This document shows, piece by piece, positions 36,844 through 45,642 of a DNA stretch of 64,000 nucleotides. This DNA is from Glycomyces albidus (GTDB taxonomy: Bacteria > Actinomycetota > Actinomycetes > Mycobacteriales > Micromonosporaceae), in NCBI RefSeq assembly GCF_009451885.1, contig NZ_WIAO01000014.1:1-64000 (forward strand). The letters run 5' to 3'. The first letter of the stretch is position 1; each line of letters starts with the position of its first letter. The notes under the pieces were generated by a model. It had not been told where the DNA came from. It saw only the letters and a program-made list of their open reading frames with translations, and ran no database searches. The translations under genes were made by a program, and so were the position numbers.

Positions 36844-38571
36844 ATGTTGCGCGCATTGCTTTCGGCTACTCGGACTGCCAGACCTGACGACCCGTGGGAC
36901 CTCGCGGGGAAGGTGGCGCAGCTCGAAGCGGCGCACCGTGCGCACTTCGCCCAGCCCGACATGCTCCTGGTCCGCCGCGCGTACCGGATCGCCGAGCAGA
37001 TGCACCGGGGCCAGGCGCGGCGCTCCGGCGAGCCGTACATCACCCATCCGATCGCGGTCTCCACCATCCTCGCCGACCTCGGCGTCGACACGCCCACGAT
37101 CGCGGCCGGGCTCCTCCACGACACCGTCGAGGACACCCCGTACTCCCTCGAAGCGCTCCGCGGCGACTTCGGCGACGAGATCGCCGTGATGGTCGACGGC
37201 GTCACCAAGCTCGACAAGATCCACCTCGGCTCCGCCGCCGAGGCCGAGACGTTCCGCAAGCTCGTGCTCACGGCCGGACGCGACATCCGCGTCATGATCA
37301 TCAAGCTCGCCGACCGGCTGCACAACATGCGGACCATCAAGTTCAAGAAGCGCCCCAGCCAGATCCGCATCGCCGAGGCCACGAAGGACGTCCTCATCCC
37401 CCTCGCCGACCGCCTCGGCCTGTACGTCATCAAGCGCGAGCTCGAGGACATCGTCCTGGAGACCCTCGAGCCCGAGGTGTTCCAGCGGATCAAGGAGCAC
37501 ATCGGCTCCGACACCGACCGCAAGCGCCAGGTCGAGGCGATCGCCCCGCAGGTGCGCCGGGCCCTGCGCGAGTTCAAAGTGGCCGCGCGGCTCCTGGACC
37601 GGCCTCGGCACCCGTACTCGGTGTACCGCGAGATGCAGAAGCACCCGGGCACCGGCCCGGCCGACCCGCCGCGCATGGTCATCGTCGTCGACGGGCCCGC
37701 GACGGACTGCTACGCCGCACTCGGGGCGATCCACAAGCTCTGGAAGCCCGTGGGCGGCAAGTTCCGGGACCTCATCGCCGCCCGGAAGTTCAATCTGTAC
37801 CAGTCGATCCACACCGCGGTCATCGGCCCGGGCGGCCAGTCGATCGAGTTCCTCATCCGCACCCGCGAGATGCACGAGACCGCCGAGGTCGGCATCGTCG
37901 CCGGGCTCCGCCAGTCCGGCGGGGACCAGATGGAGATCCAGCTCCCCTGGCTCCAGCGGCTCCTCGACTGGCAGCACGAGGTCGCCGACTCCGGGCAGTT
38001 CCTCGACTCGCTCCGCTGCGACCTCGCCGACCAGGACATCCTCGTCTTCACCGGCGACGGCGAGCAGCTCACGGTCCCGAAGGCGTCCACCCCGGTCGAC
38101 GTGGCCTACTGCTCCGGCCCCTCGAAGGGCCACCGCCTCATCGCCGCGTACGTCAACGGCGAGATCGCGCCCCTGTCGCGGCCGCTGCGCGACGGCGACA
38201 CCGTCGAGCTGGTCCTCACCGCCGAGCAGCCGTACGGGCCCTCGAAGCAGTGGCTGGAGCACGCGAAGACCCCCGAGGCGCAACTGCACATCAACGACTG
38301 GTTCGCCGCCGCCGACGACCTCGACTCCACCGACGAGCTGCCGGTGATCCCCATGCAGCGCTTCGAGGACGAGCTCAAGGCCGGGAAGAACCGCCTCTGG
38401 CGGTCGCTGATCGCGCGCGGCCGCGGCCTCGCCGGGGAACAGCCCCTGCACGGCGTCGCGTCCTCGCTCGGCTACCCCGACCTCGACTCGCTCTACCTCG
38501 CCCTGGCCCGCGAGAAACTCGACCCGGACGAACTGGCCGAGAAGCTCATCACCACCGTCGACCGCTTCTAG
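36844..38571 (+). CDS. RelA/SpoT homologue, hydrolase intact, synthetase degenerate, C-terminus short
   Basis: 575 residues versus about 720-850 for bifunctional Rel. The HD hydrolase domain is complete (PYITHPIAVSTILADLG, LLHDTVEDTPY with the HD pair). The synthetase-like domain keeps KLWKPVGGKFRDLIAARKFN, YQSIHTAV and the Glu context SIEFLIRT, but RxKH is RPRH and the FDEIxDLxAVRI segment with the catalytic Asp is replaced by HPGTGPADPPRM. A TGS domain follows (about 395-460); the zinc-finger and ACT regions are missing. It probably degrades (p)ppGpp rather than making it. GGAGG supports the start. A full-length Rel is expected elsewhere in the genome. Confidence 0.9.
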   Translation: MLRALLSATRTARPDDPWDLAGKVAQLEAAHRAHFAQPDMLLVRRAYRIAEQMHRGQARRSGEPYITHPIAVSTILADLGVDTPTIAAGLLHDTVEDTPYSLEALRGDFGDEIAVMVDGVTKLDKIHLGSAAEAETFRKLVLTAGRDIRVMIIKLADRLHNMRTIKFKKRPSQIRIAEATKDVLIPLADRLGLYVIKRELEDIVLETLEPEVFQRIKEHIGSDTDRKRQVEAIAPQVRRALREFKVAARLLDRPRHPYSVYREMQKHPGTGPADPPRMVIVVDGPATDCYAALGAIHKLWKPVGGKFRDLIAARKFNLYQSIHTAVIGPGGQSIEFLIRTREMHETAEVGIVAGLRQSGGDQMEIQLPWLQRLLDWQHEVADSGQFLDSLRCDLADQDILVFTGDGEQLTVPKASTPVDVAYCSGPSKGHRLIAAYVNGEIAPLSRPLRDGDTVELVLTAEQPYGPSKQWLEHAKTPEAQLHINDWFAAADDLDSTDELPVIPMQRFEDELKAGKNRLWRSLIARGRGLAGEQPLHGVASSLGYPDLDSLYLALAREKLDPDELAEKLITTVDRF

Positions 38572-38653
38572 GACGACAGCCCTTTCACTGCGGGCGAGCA
38601 GGCCGATTCGCGCAGCGGCGCATGAAGACCGGTGATCGGTGACCTTGCGGGAC

Positions 38654-39787
38654 CTATTCGAGGAACGCCGCGAGCCAGTCGAGCACCATCGGCTCGGCGG
38701 CGGCCAGCACGCTGAAATGGTCCTCGCCGGTGAGCGGCACGAACTCGACATCGGCGCCGCCCCCCTCGAGTTGGGCGGCGGTCAACTCGGTGAACTGCCA
38801 AGGCAGTCCATCGGTGGTTCCGTGGACGATCCGAATCGGCTCGGTGTGGCCGGCGGTCGGTATCTCCTGCGCGGCGAGCAGTTCGCGCATCTGGGCCATG
38901 GCCGCCGGCGCATCGGTGAAGACATCGGCGTTGGTGAGTGCTGCTGTCTGAGCCGCCATCTGCTCGGTGCAGCGTTCGCCGGCGGCGGCGACGAGCGCGA
39001 GTCCGGCCGGGGTGAACCAGTCGGCCGGTTGGTACTGGCCCGGGTGGGTTGCGGCGAGGGCGGCACCGAAGTAGGGCATGAAGACGTTGACCGGGAACCC
39101 AGGGTCGTCGGCGGGCGCCGAGAGCAGCAACTGGAGCTGAGTGACCGGCGCGATGGCGATCGTGCCGACGTGGTCGAGCTCGGGAGCGTAGTCGGCGGCG
39201 AGCGCGCTGGTGTGGAGCGCGCCGTGACCGCCTTGGGAGTAGCCGACGGCGGCCCAGGTGCGGGAGGCGATGCCGATGTGCTGGGCGACGCGAACGAGGT
39301 CGATCGCGCTGTAGGCCTCGGAGGGGCCGTGGATGCCGGGGTTGGGACCGGGAGTGCTGACGCCTTCGTAGTCGGTCTCGGCGACGGCCCAGCCGGCGGC
39401 GAGCAGGGACTCCAGGAGCGGCGTGGCGAACGGGGGGTTGCCGGCGATCGAGGGGGCGCACTGCTCGGCGGTCCCGCTCGCGCCGGGCAGGAGCGCCGCT
39501 ATGGGCCATCCTCCGGCAGGAGGGCGACCGGACGGGAAGGTGATCGTCCCGCCGACGATGTTGCGGGTGCCGTCGAATGAGGTCGAGGTGTACTCGACTC
39601 GCCATGCCAATCCGGCGCCGTCGAGGCGCAGGTGGTCGGGCAGCCAGGAGAACTCGGTGGGGGATCCCGGAGGCGGCCCTTGATGCGCCGAGGCCGCGTG
39701 GGGGACCCCGAACCCGAGCAGCGTCAGGCAGGCGGCGAGCACCAGCCCGAGGAACCGCGCAGCGCGCGACGGACGAAGGCCGAGCAT
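38654..39787 (-). CDS. Secreted lipase/esterase of the LIP family
   Basis: 377 residues. A signal peptide of about 33 residues (RAARFLGLVLAACLTLLGF, cleavage near AASA) is followed by an alpha/beta hydrolase domain. The nucleophile elbow is GYSQGGHG (Ser near residue 180), with a late VHGTTDGLPW (Asp context) and GEDHFSV (His context), which fits the secretory lipase family. The start at 39787 is chosen because GAGGAG precedes it. Substrate range cannot be told. A SigA-like promoter with a dyad in its spacer lies upstream (39848-39876). It converges with the RSH gene. Confidence 0.88.
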   Translation of the reverse strand: MLGLRPSRAARFLGLVLAACLTLLGFGVPHAASAHQGPPPGSPTEFSWLPDHLRLDGAGLAWRVEYTSTSFDGTRNIVGGTITFPSGRPPAGGWPIAALLPGASGTAEQCAPSIAGNPPFATPLLESLLAAGWAVAETDYEGVSTPGPNPGIHGPSEAYSAIDLVRVAQHIGIASRTWAAVGYSQGGHGALHTSALAADYAPELDHVGTIAIAPVTQLQLLLSAPADDPGFPVNVFMPYFGAALAATHPGQYQPADWFTPAGLALVAAAGERCTEQMAAQTAALTNADVFTDAPAAMAQMRELLAAQEIPTAGHTEPIRIVHGTTDGLPWQFTELTAAQLEGGGADVEFVPLTGEDHFSVLAAAEPMVLDWLAAFLE

Positions 39788-39847
39788 CGATCTCCTCGAG
39801 GGCGAAGCGAGCCGGGCGGAGGCCCGCATGAGGACAGTGCCTCCCTC

Positions 39848-39876
39848 AATGTATCGACAATGCTCGATTCAAGCAA
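39848..39876 (-). promoter_or_regulatory. Lipase gene promoter with dyad in the spacer
   Basis: Minus strand TTGCTT (39876-39871), 17-bp spacer, TACATT (39853-39848). A dyad ATCGA-6-TCGAT at 39853-39868 lies between the two boxes, a placement that suits a repressor. Confidence 0.6.
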
Positions 39877-40029
39877 TCGTTCGTCCAGCCGGTCGGGGCC
39901 TGTTCCCGCTACGCCGGCGACGCGGCCCGGCACGCCGCGCTCAGGAGTTCGCGGGCGCGCTTCGCCGCGGCCGGCTGCGGGCCGGATCCCCCTCCTCGCC
40001 TTCCGGGCCGCGCTCCCGCTCGGTGCCCG

Positions 40030-40521
40030 TCAGCGCTCGAAGAGCGCCGCCATCTTGTCGAGGACCTGCTCCTGGCCGGCCTTCGACAGCTCCGCGACCT
40101 GGACGGACCGGTAACCGGACTCCTCGACCGTCACGCGGGTGACCGCGTCGCCGAGCGGTTCGAAGGTGACGACGTGGGGCACCGCCTCGGGGATCCCCTC
40201 GGGAAGCCCGAGTTCACTGCGCGGCACCGGCGCGCCGGTCTCGTCGGCGAAGCGGGAGTCGAACTCGATGCGGTGCGGCTCCTCGATCCGCCGGTACGTC
40301 CAGGTGTTGTACAGGACCGGGCCCTGCGGCCCCTGCATGCCGACCAGGGTCGTGCCGCCTTCGCGGAAGTCGACCTCGGCGACCGGGGCGGTCCACCCGT
40401 CCGGGCCCCACCACCGCTTGATCGACTCGGGATCGGTCCAGGCCCGCCACGCCTCCTCGATCGGGGCGTCGAGCTCTCGGGCGATCGCGAAACCGCGCTC
40501 GGCGGGCGTCTCGGTTGTCAT
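40030..40521 (-). CDS. SRPBCC (AHSA1-like) domain protein
   Basis: 163 residues forming one START/Bet v1-like domain of the AHSA1 group. Typical motifs: ARELDAPIEEAWRAWTDPESI near the N-terminus, WWGPDGWTAPV and a C-terminal amphipathic helix ending LDKMAALFER. Proteins of this group bind small hydrophobic ligands or have unknown roles; many are paired with ArsR regulators, but none is adjacent here. The ATG at 40521 has AGGAAGG upstream. It lies between the lipase gene and qcrB on the same strand. Confidence 0.85.
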   Translation of the reverse strand: MTTETPAERGFAIARELDAPIEEAWRAWTDPESIKRWWGPDGWTAPVAEVDFREGGTTLVGMQGPQGPVLYNTWTYRRIEEPHRIEFDSRFADETGAPVPRSELGLPEGIPEAVPHVVTFEPLGDAVTRVTVEESGYRSVQVAELSKAGQEQVLDKMAALFER

Positions 40522-40636
40522 GGGTGCGAACCTTCCTGCGATGCGTGTGCCGCGGGCGGGCACGCTCGCGCCGCGCCCGCGGCGGTGTCACCGGTTCTGA
40601 CGAGACGCGGCGACCGGATTCATCGCGGGCGCACGA

Positions 40637-40668
40637 GAACGGGCCCCGCCATCCGGCGGGGCCCGTTC
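40637..40668 (-). terminator. Terminator of the qcrCAB operon
   Basis: Perfect 14-bp inverted repeat GAACGGGCCCCGCC / GGCGGGGCCCGTTC with loop ATCC, 12 nt after the qcrB stop codon. Confidence 0.8.
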
Positions 40669-40680
40669 CTCGGTTCGTCG

Positions 40681-42264
40681 CTAGTGCTTGCCCGACTCGA
40701 TCTCGTCGCGCGCGGCGCCGCCGTTGTCGGACGGCTCCTCGATCGACTTGAAGAAGCCGCGGTCGGTCGGCGGGAGCGCGCCGACGCGGTTCATCTTCTT
40801 CGGGACGACCCAGCCGTTGTACTCGATCTGCGTGTGGCCGTGCTCGTCGGGCTCGGCCAGCGGCTGGTGGACCTCGTAGAAGCGCCCGTTCGGGTCGCGC
40901 ATCAGGATGCCCGTCTCCAGGCCGTGCGCGAGGACCTCGCGGTCGTGCTGCTGGAGGCCCAGGCAGATCCGGTACGTCACGTAGTACGCGATGATCGGCA
41001 GGACCACAATGCCGATGCGGCCGGCCCAGGTCATCGCGTTCAGGCTGATGTCGAACTTCTCGGCGAACACGTCGTTGCCGCCGGAGACGGCGCCGACGAC
41101 CCAGAAGACGACCACCATGACGCCGAGGCTGGTGCGGCCCGGGTTGTCGCGGGGGCGCTGGAGCAGGTTGTGGTGCGCGCGGTCCTTGGTGAACCGCCGC
41201 TCCAGCGCCGGGTACACCAGCGGGAGCAGCACCGACAGGCCCATGCCCGCGATCGCCGGCCAGAACACCGCCGGCAGCGTGAAGTACGGCGGGATCCGGA
41301 ACTCCCACGCCGGGAACAGGCGGATGAGGCCGTCCAGGTACATGACGTAGAAGTCGGGCTGGGAGGCCGACGACACGACCGACACCTCGTACGGCCCGAA
41401 CAGCCAGATCGGGTTGATCTGGAACAGGCCCGCCATGGCGGCGATCACGCCCCAGATGAACAGCATGAAGCCGACCTGCTTCATGACGTAGTTCGGGAAC
41501 ATGCGGAAGCCGATGACGTTGTGCTCGGTGCGTCCCGGTCCGGGCCACTGGGTGTGCTTCTGCGCAAACACGAGGCCGATGTGGACCGTGATGAGCGCCA
41601 GCAGGATCAGCGGGAAGATGAAGACGTGGATGATGTAGATCATCGAGATCACGTCGGTGCCCGGGAACTGGCCGCGGAACAGCGCCGCCGAGGCCCAGGG
41701 GCCGATGAACGGCACGGAGGCGGTCATGCCCTCCATGATGCGCAGGCCCGTTCCGGAGAGGCCGTCGTCGGGGAGCGAGTAGCCGAAGAAGCCCTCGAAG
41801 AAGCCGACCCAGAAGAGGATGATGCCGATCATCCAGTTCGTCTCGCGCGGCGCGCGGAACGCGCCGGTGAAGAAGATCCGGAGCATGTGGATGAGGATCG
41901 ACGCCATGAACAGCAGGGTCGCCCAGTGGTGCATCTGCCGCATGAACAGGCCGCCGCGGACCTCGAAGGAGAGGTCCAGCGAGGACTCGTAGGCCCGCGA
42001 CATCTCGATGCCCTGAAGCGGCACGTACGCGCCGTTGTAGGTCACCTCGACCATCGACGGCTCGAAGAACAGCGCCAGGAACGTGCCCGAGAGCAGCAGG
42101 AGGATGAACGAGAACAGCGCGATCTCGCCCAGGAGGAAGGACCAGTGGTCCGGGAAGACCTTGTTGAACAGGATCCGGACCGGCGCGGCGAGCTTGAAGC
42201 GGTCGTCGAGCTCACCGCCGGCCTTGGTCAGCAGGCTGTCGCTCGTGCCTTTGCGGCGTTTCAC
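40681..42264 (-). CDS. qcrB: Cytochrome bc1 complex cytochrome b subunit
   Basis: 527 residues, longer than mitochondrial cytochrome b, as usual in actinobacteria. Eight to nine membrane helices; haem-binding His pairs lie in HHWATLLFMASILIHMLRIF (helix B, about 110-130) and YIIHVFIFPLILLALITVHI (helix D, about 213-232). A polar C-terminal extension of about 100 residues faces the cytoplasm. It oxidises menaquinol and passes electrons to the Rieske protein and QcrC within a supercomplex with the aa3 oxidase. It overlaps qcrA by four bases and ends the operon. Confidence 0.97.
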   Translation of the reverse strand: MKRRKGTSDSLLTKAGGELDDRFKLAAPVRILFNKVFPDHWSFLLGEIALFSFILLLLSGTFLALFFEPSMVEVTYNGAYVPLQGIEMSRAYESSLDLSFEVRGGLFMRQMHHWATLLFMASILIHMLRIFFTGAFRAPRETNWMIGIILFWVGFFEGFFGYSLPDDGLSGTGLRIMEGMTASVPFIGPWASAALFRGQFPGTDVISMIYIIHVFIFPLILLALITVHIGLVFAQKHTQWPGPGRTEHNVIGFRMFPNYVMKQVGFMLFIWGVIAAMAGLFQINPIWLFGPYEVSVVSSASQPDFYVMYLDGLIRLFPAWEFRIPPYFTLPAVFWPAIAGMGLSVLLPLVYPALERRFTKDRAHHNLLQRPRDNPGRTSLGVMVVVFWVVGAVSGGNDVFAEKFDISLNAMTWAGRIGIVVLPIIAYYVTYRICLGLQQHDREVLAHGLETGILMRDPNGRFYEVHQPLAEPDEHGHTQIEYNGWVVPKKMNRVGALPPTDRGFFKSIEEPSDNGGAARDEIESGKH

Positions 42265-43382
42265 TTCTCATCCTCCTCGGGGAGGGACGGGCGGTTCCAG
42301 AACGCCGGGCCCGGGGGCACCAGGAAGTCCGACGTGGCGACGAAGTAGCCCTCGTCGTCGACCGTGATCGGCAGCATCGGCAGGTGCCGGGTGGCCGGGC
42401 CGAACACGGGGGCGGCGTTGTCCACCACGTTGAACTGCGACTGGTGGCACGGGCACAGCAGGCGCTGGCTCTGCTGCTCGTACAGCGAGGCCGGGCAGCC
42501 GACGTGGGTGCAGATCTTGGAGTAGGCGACGAAGTTGCCCCAGATGGCGTCGACGTCCTGGTACATCGGGTACAGGTTGCCCCGCAGGGTCTCGGCGTCC
42601 GCCTCGCGGAGGTGGATGAGCAGCGTCGGCGCGGTCGGGAACTGGTTGGTCGCGCCGTGGTCGATCGCCGGGTAGACGGTGATCTGGCCGCCGGCGGAGA
42701 CCATGTCCGGCCGCACGAGCGCGCCGTCCTTCATCATGAGGCGGATCGGCTCGCCGTCGTTGTACCGCTCGGCGTTCCAGCCGGTGACGGTGTACATGTC
42801 GCCCGGGTCCTTGAGCAGGGCTCCCAGCGGCGCGACGGCCGCGAGGCCGAGCGGCGCGGCGGCCAGCAGGGCCGACTTGACCAGGAACGGCCGGCGGCGC
42901 AGGCCCATGTCCTCCACCAGCGTGTCCACGGTGGACTCGGCGATGCGCCGGTCGTCCTTGGACGAGCCGCCGTCGTGGCGGTCCTGGACCAGCTCCTCGA
43001 TCGGGAGGAGCTTCTTGGCCCAGGTCAGCACGCCGAGCGCGAAGAACAGCAGCGAGAAGCCGAGCGTCGCGCCGATGACCGGCGTGTACCAGGTCTGCGG
43101 GTCGCGCCAGGTCGCGGCGCCCTCGTACTCCCAGGGCCACCAGATGAACGCGGCCACGAACAGGGTCGCGAAGAGGCCCGAGAGCAGGAACAGACCGGAG
43201 ACGATGCGCTCCATGCGCTTCTCGGCCTTCGTCCCCGGACGCGGGAAGCGCGGCTCGTAGTGAATGATCTCGATGTCGTCGCGGCGCAGGCCCTCCTTGT
43301 AGACCTCGAAGCGGGTCAGCTTCGGGTCGTCGAGGTCGACGGGCGCGACCTCGTCACGGGCGCTGTCGTTGTGGGCACTCAC
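42261..43382 (-). CDS. qcrA: Cytochrome bc1 complex Rieske iron-sulfur subunit
   Basis: 373 residues with three membrane helices (about residues 60-80, 103-120 and 165-190), the actinobacterial form. The 2Fe-2S cluster motifs CTHVGCP and CPCHQSQF are intact (about 290-315). It carries electrons from menaquinol to the di-haem cytochrome c. The gene overlaps qcrC upstream and qcrB downstream by four bases each, so the three subunits are made in coupled fashion. Confidence 0.97.
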   Translation of the reverse strand: MSAHNDSARDEVAPVDLDDPKLTRFEVYKEGLRRDDIEIIHYEPRFPRPGTKAEKRMERIVSGLFLLSGLFATLFVAAFIWWPWEYEGAATWRDPQTWYTPVIGATLGFSLLFFALGVLTWAKKLLPIEELVQDRHDGGSSKDDRRIAESTVDTLVEDMGLRRRPFLVKSALLAAAPLGLAAVAPLGALLKDPGDMYTVTGWNAERYNDGEPIRLMMKDGALVRPDMVSAGGQITVYPAIDHGATNQFPTAPTLLIHLREADAETLRGNLYPMYQDVDAIWGNFVAYSKICTHVGCPASLYEQQSQRLLCPCHQSQFNVVDNAAPVFGPATRHLPMLPITVDDEGYFVATSDFLVPPGPAFWNRPSLPEEDEK

Positions 43383-44185
43383 GATTTACCTGCAATCCAG
43401 AGCGTGGTCAGCAGGAGCGCAGTCATGCCGACCAGGAAGATGGCCAGACCTTCGGTGGACGGGCCGTACCGTCCGAGGGTGAAGACGCCGCCCGGGTCCT
43501 TGTCGTCGTTGACGACGTACTGGACGTAGGCGATGATGTCGGCCTTCTGCTCGGGGGTGAGCTCGTTGTCCGCGAAGACCGGCATGTTCTGCGGGCCGGT
43601 GAGCATCGCCTGGTAGATCTCCTCGTCGGAGACCCCTTCGAGCGCGGGCGCCTCGGCGCCGGAGGAGAGGGCGCCGCCGCCGCCGGCGTAGCCGTGGCAG
43701 GAGGAGCAGTTGACGCGGTAGAGGTCGCCGCCTTCGCCGACGTCGGCGTGCTCGACGAGCGCCGCGAGGTCGTCGGGCACCGAGGCGCCGCCGCCGAGGT
43801 ACTCGATGTAGGCGCCGATCCAGGCGGCCTCTTCCTCGGTGAACTGCGGGTAGTTGTCGGGGGCCTGGGCGCCCTGGGCGGCCATCGGCATGCGGCCGGT
43901 GTTCACCTGGAACTCGACGGCCGCCGAGCCGACGCCGATGAGGCTCGGGCCGCGGCCCTCGATGCCCTCGCCGTCGTCGCCGTGGCAGGAGATGCAGCTC
44001 GTGTCGTAGAGCTCCTGGCCCTTGACGACCTCGGAGTCGATCGCGTTGTCCTCGGCCTCCTGCGCGTACAGGCTCGGCGAGAACACCGAGTAGAGCCCAC
44101 CGACGATGACCAGTGCGCCGGTGAACCTGGCCAGCGCGCCGAGGCGCTTGCGCCAGCCTCGCCGGCGTTTCGCTGATGCAGCCAC
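43379..44185 (-). CDS. qcrC: Cytochrome bc1 complex di-haem cytochrome c subunit
   Basis: 268 residues. An N-terminal hydrophobic segment (about 19-40) serves as signal/anchor, two c-type haem sites follow (CISCH about 64-68; CSSCH about 160-164), and a C-terminal membrane helix (GLAIFLVGMTALLLTTLWI) anchors it. It replaces a soluble cytochrome c and passes electrons directly to the aa3 oxidase in the supercomplex. First gene of qcrCAB, 189 bp after ctaE; that gap has a CGGCCGCC/GGCGGCCG hairpin (44258-44280) that could set relative expression. Confidence 0.97.
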   Translation of the reverse strand: MAASAKRRRGWRKRLGALARFTGALVIVGGLYSVFSPSLYAQEAEDNAIDSEVVKGQELYDTSCISCHGDDGEGIEGRGPSLIGVGSAAVEFQVNTGRMPMAAQGAQAPDNYPQFTEEEAAWIGAYIEYLGGGASVPDDLAALVEHADVGEGGDLYRVNCSSCHGYAGGGGALSSGAEAPALEGVSDEEIYQAMLTGPQNMPVFADNELTPEQKADIIAYVQYVVNDDKDPGGVFTLGRYGPSTEGLAIFLVGMTALLLTTLWIAGKS

Positions 44186-44374
44186 GGTTGTTGCCTCACC
44201 TTTATCTAGCTCTCGGACCGGGCGGGAGCCCCCTGTCGGGAGCCTCTGCTCGGCCGGCGGCCGCCTCCGGGTGGCGGCCGTCGCGATTCTCGGATGTGGC
44301 CTCGACGCAGGGCCGAGGCCGCTTGCCTTGGGCCGCAGGCGCGTCCGGGTGGGGGCGCGGGCGGCCGGTCAGTC

Positions 44375-44989
44375 TCAGTACTGGACCATCGGAAGGAAGT
44401 AGATCACGGCGAACAGCGCGATCCAGACCACGTCGACGAAGTGCCAGTAGTAGGACACCACGATGGACGCGGTGGCCTGGGCGGCGTTGAAGCGGCCCAT
44501 CGTCGTGCGGATGAGGTAGACGATGAACGCGATGAGGCCGCCGGTGACGTGCAGGCCGTGGAACCCGGTGGTCAGGTAGAACATGGTCCAGTAGCCGTCC
44601 GCCGAGATCGAGTGCCCCTCGGTGACGAGGTTGCGGTACTCGTTGACCTGGCCGAGGACGAAGACCAGGCCCATGATGAAGGTGACCGCGAACCACAGGC
44701 GCAGCTTGTAGACGTCGCCGCGCTCGGCCGCGAAGACGCCGAGCTGGCAGGTGACGGAGGAGGCCACCAGGATCACGGTGAAGGCCAGCGCGTAGGGGAT
44801 CTCGAGGTGGTGGTAGCCCTCCTCGAACATCGAGGGCGCGGCGGCCTGGATCGAGAAGTACATCGCGAACAGGCCCGCAAAGAACATGAGTTCGCTGCTC
44901 AACCACACGATGGTGCCGACACTGACGACGTTGGGCCGGGTCAGTGAGTGGATTCGGCTGGGGTCGATAGTTGCTTCGGCGGCAGTCAC
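44375..44989 (-). CDS. ctaE: Cytochrome c oxidase subunit III
   Basis: 204 residues with five membrane helices, the short form of subunit III. Conserved stretches include [20 protein letters not shown], the Glu-containing helix region and [10 protein letters not shown], then [14 protein letters not shown] at the C-terminus. It belongs to the aa3 terminal oxidase, whose catalytic subunits are not in the window. Two GTG codons compete as start (44995 and 44989). The second is preferred because TAATAA ends exactly seven bases before it, the geometry of a leaderless transcript, and no Shine-Dalgarno is visible. The ctaE-qcrCAB order is conserved in actinobacteria. Confidence 0.94.
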   Translation of the reverse strand: MTAAEATIDPSRIHSLTRPNVVSVGTIVWLSSELMFFAGLFAMYFSIQAAAPSMFEEGYHHLEIPYALAFTVILVASSVTCQLGVFAAERGDVYKLRLWFAVTFIMGLVFVLGQVNEYRNLVTEGHSISADGYWTMFYLTTGFHGLHVTGGLIAFIVYLIRTTMGRFNAAQATASIVVSYYWHFVDVVWIALFAVIYFLPMVQY

Positions 44990-45186
44990 GGGCACATTAT
45001 TACGGTCCGGCGGGCGCAAGCTGCGCATGGGGTGTGTGCTTCGCGCGTGTCGGGCGGAGTAGGCTTCCGGCCTCCTCGCATCGTGTGCGCAGGTCATTCA
45101 TGGTTCGCCTACTGTAGGCATTCCCGAACGGCTCGGCGGCGGCGCCGGTCTTCCCATTTCAGTGTGGCCGGTTTAATATGCGAAGC

Positions 45187-45642
45187 GTGAGCATCTCAAC
45201 GGCTGAGTACGCAGTCCTCCTTTACAGTCATCGACCCGCGGTCATCGAGCAGATGCGCTCGGCCATCGGCGAGGAGCCGGTCGAGGGGGTCGCGATCGAG
45301 TACGCGGTCGCCGGGGAGTACGACGAGGCGGTGGCCCTCATCGACAAGTACGAGATCGACCTCGTCCTCCTCGACGGGGAGGCCCAGCCCGCCGGCGGTC
45401 TCGGGATCGCCCGGCAGCTCCGCGACGAGTTCGACGAGCCGCCGCTGCTGGCGGTCGTGGTCGCGCGGGACGCGGACCGGTGGCTGGCGGCGTGGTCGCG
45501 GGCGGACGCGGTGCTCAAGCACCCGCTCAACCCCGTGACGACCGGGCAGACGGTAGTAGACTTGCTGGTCAGCCGGGCAGAACGCACGGCGCCGGCGCAG
45601 CGCGCCGCCTTATATCTCTACCCCGGGAGACGCAATGCCTGA
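45187..45642 (+). CDS. Atypical response-regulator receiver-like protein
   Basis: 151 residues, one flavodoxin-like receiver fold without output domain. The expected phospho-acceptor context is present (DLVLLDGEAQPAGGLGIARQL) and a Lys is found in VLKHPLNP, but the acidic pair that should follow beta-strand 1 is replaced (AVLLYSHRP), so magnesium binding and phosphorylation are doubtful. The GTG at 45187 lies seven bases after TAATAT, suggesting a leaderless message; the ATG at 45178 overlaps that box. It overlaps trpD by eight bases and is divergent from ctaE. The role is unknown; the link with trpD is positional. Confidence 0.75.
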   Translation: MSISTAEYAVLLYSHRPAVIEQMRSAIGEEPVEGVAIEYAVAGEYDEAVALIDKYEIDLVLLDGEAQPAGGLGIARQLRDEFDEPPLLAVVVARDADRWLAAWSRADAVLKHPLNPVTTGQTVVDLLVSRAERTAPAQRAALYLYPGRRNA

